64,000 nt of DNA from Mercenaria mercenaria (taxonomy: Eukaryota > Mollusca > Bivalvia > Venerida > Veneridae), in NCBI RefSeq assembly GCF_021730395.1, contig NC_069362.1, positions 85,700,001-85,764,000 on the forward strand, read 5' to 3'. A model generated the notes under the pieces. The model was not told the DNA's origin, did no database searches, and saw only the letters and a list, made by a program, of their open reading frames with translations. Below are positions 61,945 through 64,000 of this stretch, in pieces. How positions within the stretch are numbered: the first letter of the stretch is position 1; every line of letters begins with the position of its first letter. The position numbers and the translations under genes are program-made.

Positions 61945-62345
61945 ACAAACATATTCCGACTAGTGCACAACCTCCAGAATCATACAAACAACGAACAGAT
62001 CCCGACTTGCTTGTGCATGACTTCCAGAAACATACAAATAGCGAATATTTTCCGACTTGTGCATGACTTCAAGACGAACATATTCAGACTTGTGCACGAC
62101 TTCCAGAATCATACGTTTAAAGAATGCATGACTTCCAGAACTATACGTTTAAAGAGCATAGTCCAACTTGTGCATGACTTCCAGAATCATACATTTATAG
62201 AGCGTATTCCGACTTGTGCACGTATTCTAGAGTCAGACAAATAACAAACATTTTCGGACTTGTGCACGACTTCCAGAATCATACAAATAACGAACATAGT
62301 CCGACTTGAGGACAACTTCCAGAATCAAACGAATAACGAACATCT
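61945..62345. repeat. Short version of the 46-bp minisatellite, about 9 units
   Basis: Degenerate units (ACATATTCCGACT.GTGCAC, CAGAATCATACAAATAAC) with several shortened ones. Homologous to 31540-33605 by unit and by right flank. Confidence 0.9.
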
Positions 62346-62660
62346 TTCTAAACAATGAATATTATTGTTATTCATTCAGACGATAGCTTGCACGACTTGA
62401 TGAACTGTTTGATAACGTGTCGGAACATGATGAAAACCAGTCTTTCAAATGCAGACAATTATTTCTAAACATATATGGTGAAATCGGTTAACTTACACAA
62501 TTACTTCTGCTTAACAAAATACAGATGCCATCTAAGAAATCGTTTCAGTGTGTTTAGTAAAAGAAATCAACCTCTTAAAAGAATAATTCAGTGCATTTTC
62601 TTTTTTATACATTTTGAAAATATTGAAGAACAGAACAAATTGATTGTTGTTACATTTTAA
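62346..62660 (+). repeat. Post-minisatellite duplicated block (copy of 33606-33965)
   Basis: Shared blocks CATTCAGAC, TGCAGACAATTATT, GAAATCAACCTCTTAAA. Marks the right end of the large receptor 1/receptor 4 duplication. Confidence 0.8.
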
Positions 62661-62672
62661 CATAATATAAGA

Positions 62673-62756
62673 TAATAGGTAAGGGTAGATTGCTCGGAAG
62701 TACAGAGCACCTAAAACACAGACTCAGAGCCAAGCATTTGCAAAGTAGGCCCACAA
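62673..62756. repeat. Dispersed repeat, second copy of 12193-12275
   Basis: Same orientation as the 12.2-kb copy with about 80% agreement by eye. Begins just after the duplicated block. Confidence 0.75.
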
Positions 62757-62844
62757 AATATTACAGACGGGTTGTTTCAAACATCTAACAAGTACATATT
62801 AGTTTATGTGGAATATAGTGAAATATAGATAGCGGGAGAGGAAG

Positions 62845-62900
62845 TGGTAAAATTGTGGGGGAGGTCGGGGGGGGGGGGGATTTGAAGGGGAAAGAAGAAC
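62845..62900 (+). repeat. G-rich tract
   Basis: Contains a run of about 13 G and three further G-blocks; fits a quadruplex-forming pattern. Noncoding. Confidence 0.6.
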
Positions 62901-63087
62901 AAGGATGAATATACCAAGGGAATGCTACGCGCCTTAATAACAGTCACACTACAACGTAAACCACAAAAGCGCAGACACTCATGTACCAAAATCAAACACA
63001 CAACCACACCAAACTAAATAACATTGAAAACAGTAGGGCATAGTTTATTAAATAAATCTTATGCATATATCATATCAATTGTACAAA

Positions 63088-63262
63088 ATTAAGAAATATT
63101 TTATAGCAAAAGAGTGCTTTAACACTATTTATGCACGATGGGCGGTTATACGTTGGGCGTAATAATTTATTTTTTAGAAATTATTTGTAAGACGTATTAC
63201 CGCCCGAGTGTATAAATAGTGTTAAAACATGGTTTTGCTGTAGATTATTTCAATTCTAATAT
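63088..63262. mobile_element. Fold-back element
   Basis: Arms 63088-63155 and 63192-63262 are imperfectly complementary (core TTTAACACTATTTAT with ATAAATAGTGTTAAA; GGGCGGT with ACCGCCC). About 175 bp in all, a MITE-like hairpin. Confidence 0.8.
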
Positions 63263-64000
63263 GCCTTTAATCTAAAACAGTAGATAAAATATAGTAGCGC
63301 ACTTTCTTGGTCGCAACAAAAACTTTGACGTCACCGCACGTTAACGTGACGTAATTCTAGCGTTAGCGTGTTTTAACAGAGACAAGCATATTAGAATAAG
63401 GCACAAAGAGGTAATTCGCCCTTGAGTCAAACATTCGCCGTGATCATACGGAGGTCCATATAACGGCAACACCGTTTACAATATGTGGAATGTTCCGGCT
63501 ATTACCTTGGTTTATAGTTAAGTATGTTTTACTACCGTATTTTGGACTAAATATATCAAAGTATTGAAAGTAATCATTAAACTCGTTGTCGCCTTTGAGT
63601 CGAACAAATTCGCCCTTGACTCGATCAGAAGAATCTCACCAATAAAACGAGTTATCTTATATGGAAACAGTACAACAAACCCCTTTATTGATTGGTTTAA
63701 TCGTATCCCATATCAAGGCGCCATTTTCTGAAGTTTCAACAAGTTGTTTCAGCCTCTAAATAACACGAGTTTCAAGAAATTCAAACAGTATCCTTAGCTA
63801 TTTTATAAAGCTATATGCATTAGTGTGATGTATTAGTTACATTTAAACTTACGATAGTACTAAGAGCGTTAGGGGTGATCTCATGTAAAAAATATTGCGT
63901 TTCATGTCCGTCCAGTCCCCGTGTGGCCTAGAACCGCTGGACTATATGCTTAGTTTAACGGTGGGACAGGGTTATAAAACATTGACAGTGGACAAAGCTC
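63263..64000. other. Right-edge noncoding DNA with short repeats
   Basis: Holds TGACGTCA and the palindrome ACGTTAACGT at about 63328-63351 (CRE-like), and a repeated TTCGCCCTTGA motif (63416 and 63606, with a TCGCCTTTGA variant at 63589). No gene recognised up to the window edge. Confidence 0.4.

Overview
The window looks like AT-rich, intron-rich animal DNA, most likely from a bivalve mollusc (clam-like). The reasons are multi-exon genes with GT/AG introns, tRNA-derived SINEs of the type common in bivalves, abundant short fold-back elements, a Penelope-like element, a tyrosine-recombinase type retroelement fossil, a LINE, and clustered lineage-expanded receptor genes. The species assignment is inference from sequence style only.

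Layout. (1) 0-18 kb, minus strand: a tandem array of three dicarbonyl/L-xylulose reductase (DCXR)-like short-chain dehydrogenase genes. Two are complete seven-exon genes encoding 246 and 247 aa. The third shows only its first two exons and runs off the left edge. Exon lengths are the same in all copies except for one extra codon in exon 1 of the third gene. A Penelope-like element (9.5-11.8 kb) lies between genes two and three. (2) 18-29 kb: gene-poor and repeat-rich, with a GPCR gene relic at 24.2 kb, a retroelement fossil at 24.6-26.8 kb, a tRNA-derived SINE at 27.3 kb and a two-unit repeat at 28.3 kb. (3) 29-59 kb, plus strand: four intact two-exon seven-transmembrane receptor genes (335, 330, 335 and 335 aa) with identical intron position and phase. 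They are embedded in overlapping segmental duplications. (4) Between the receptors: a 46-bp minisatellite of about 2 kb, a pair of inverted MITEs, a 1-kb TA-flanked MITE, and long tracts of a repeat rich in TGACCT nuclear-receptor half-sites. (5) 59.7-61.9 kb: a 5'-truncated LINE inserted next to or into a short version of the same minisatellite. (6) 62-64 kb: fold-back and dispersed repeats, no gene.

How it fits together. The reductases are soluble NADPH enzymes of sugar/dicarbonyl metabolism, and the receptors are plasma-membrane proteins. Nothing in the sequence links their functions. What they share is growth by tandem duplication. Receptor copies 1, 3 and 4 share a TATA-containing promoter block. 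Copies 3 and 4 carry an extra ~0.9 kb inserted about 90 bp upstream of the start, and copy 4 is a mosaic resembling copy 1 in one part of exon 2 and copy 3 in the rest. The most interesting signals are this mosaic receptor array, repeated duplication of the exon-1 splice-donor region in two reductase genes, and the minisatellite that is open in several minus-strand frames. All homology statements are from reading the sequence; no search was run.
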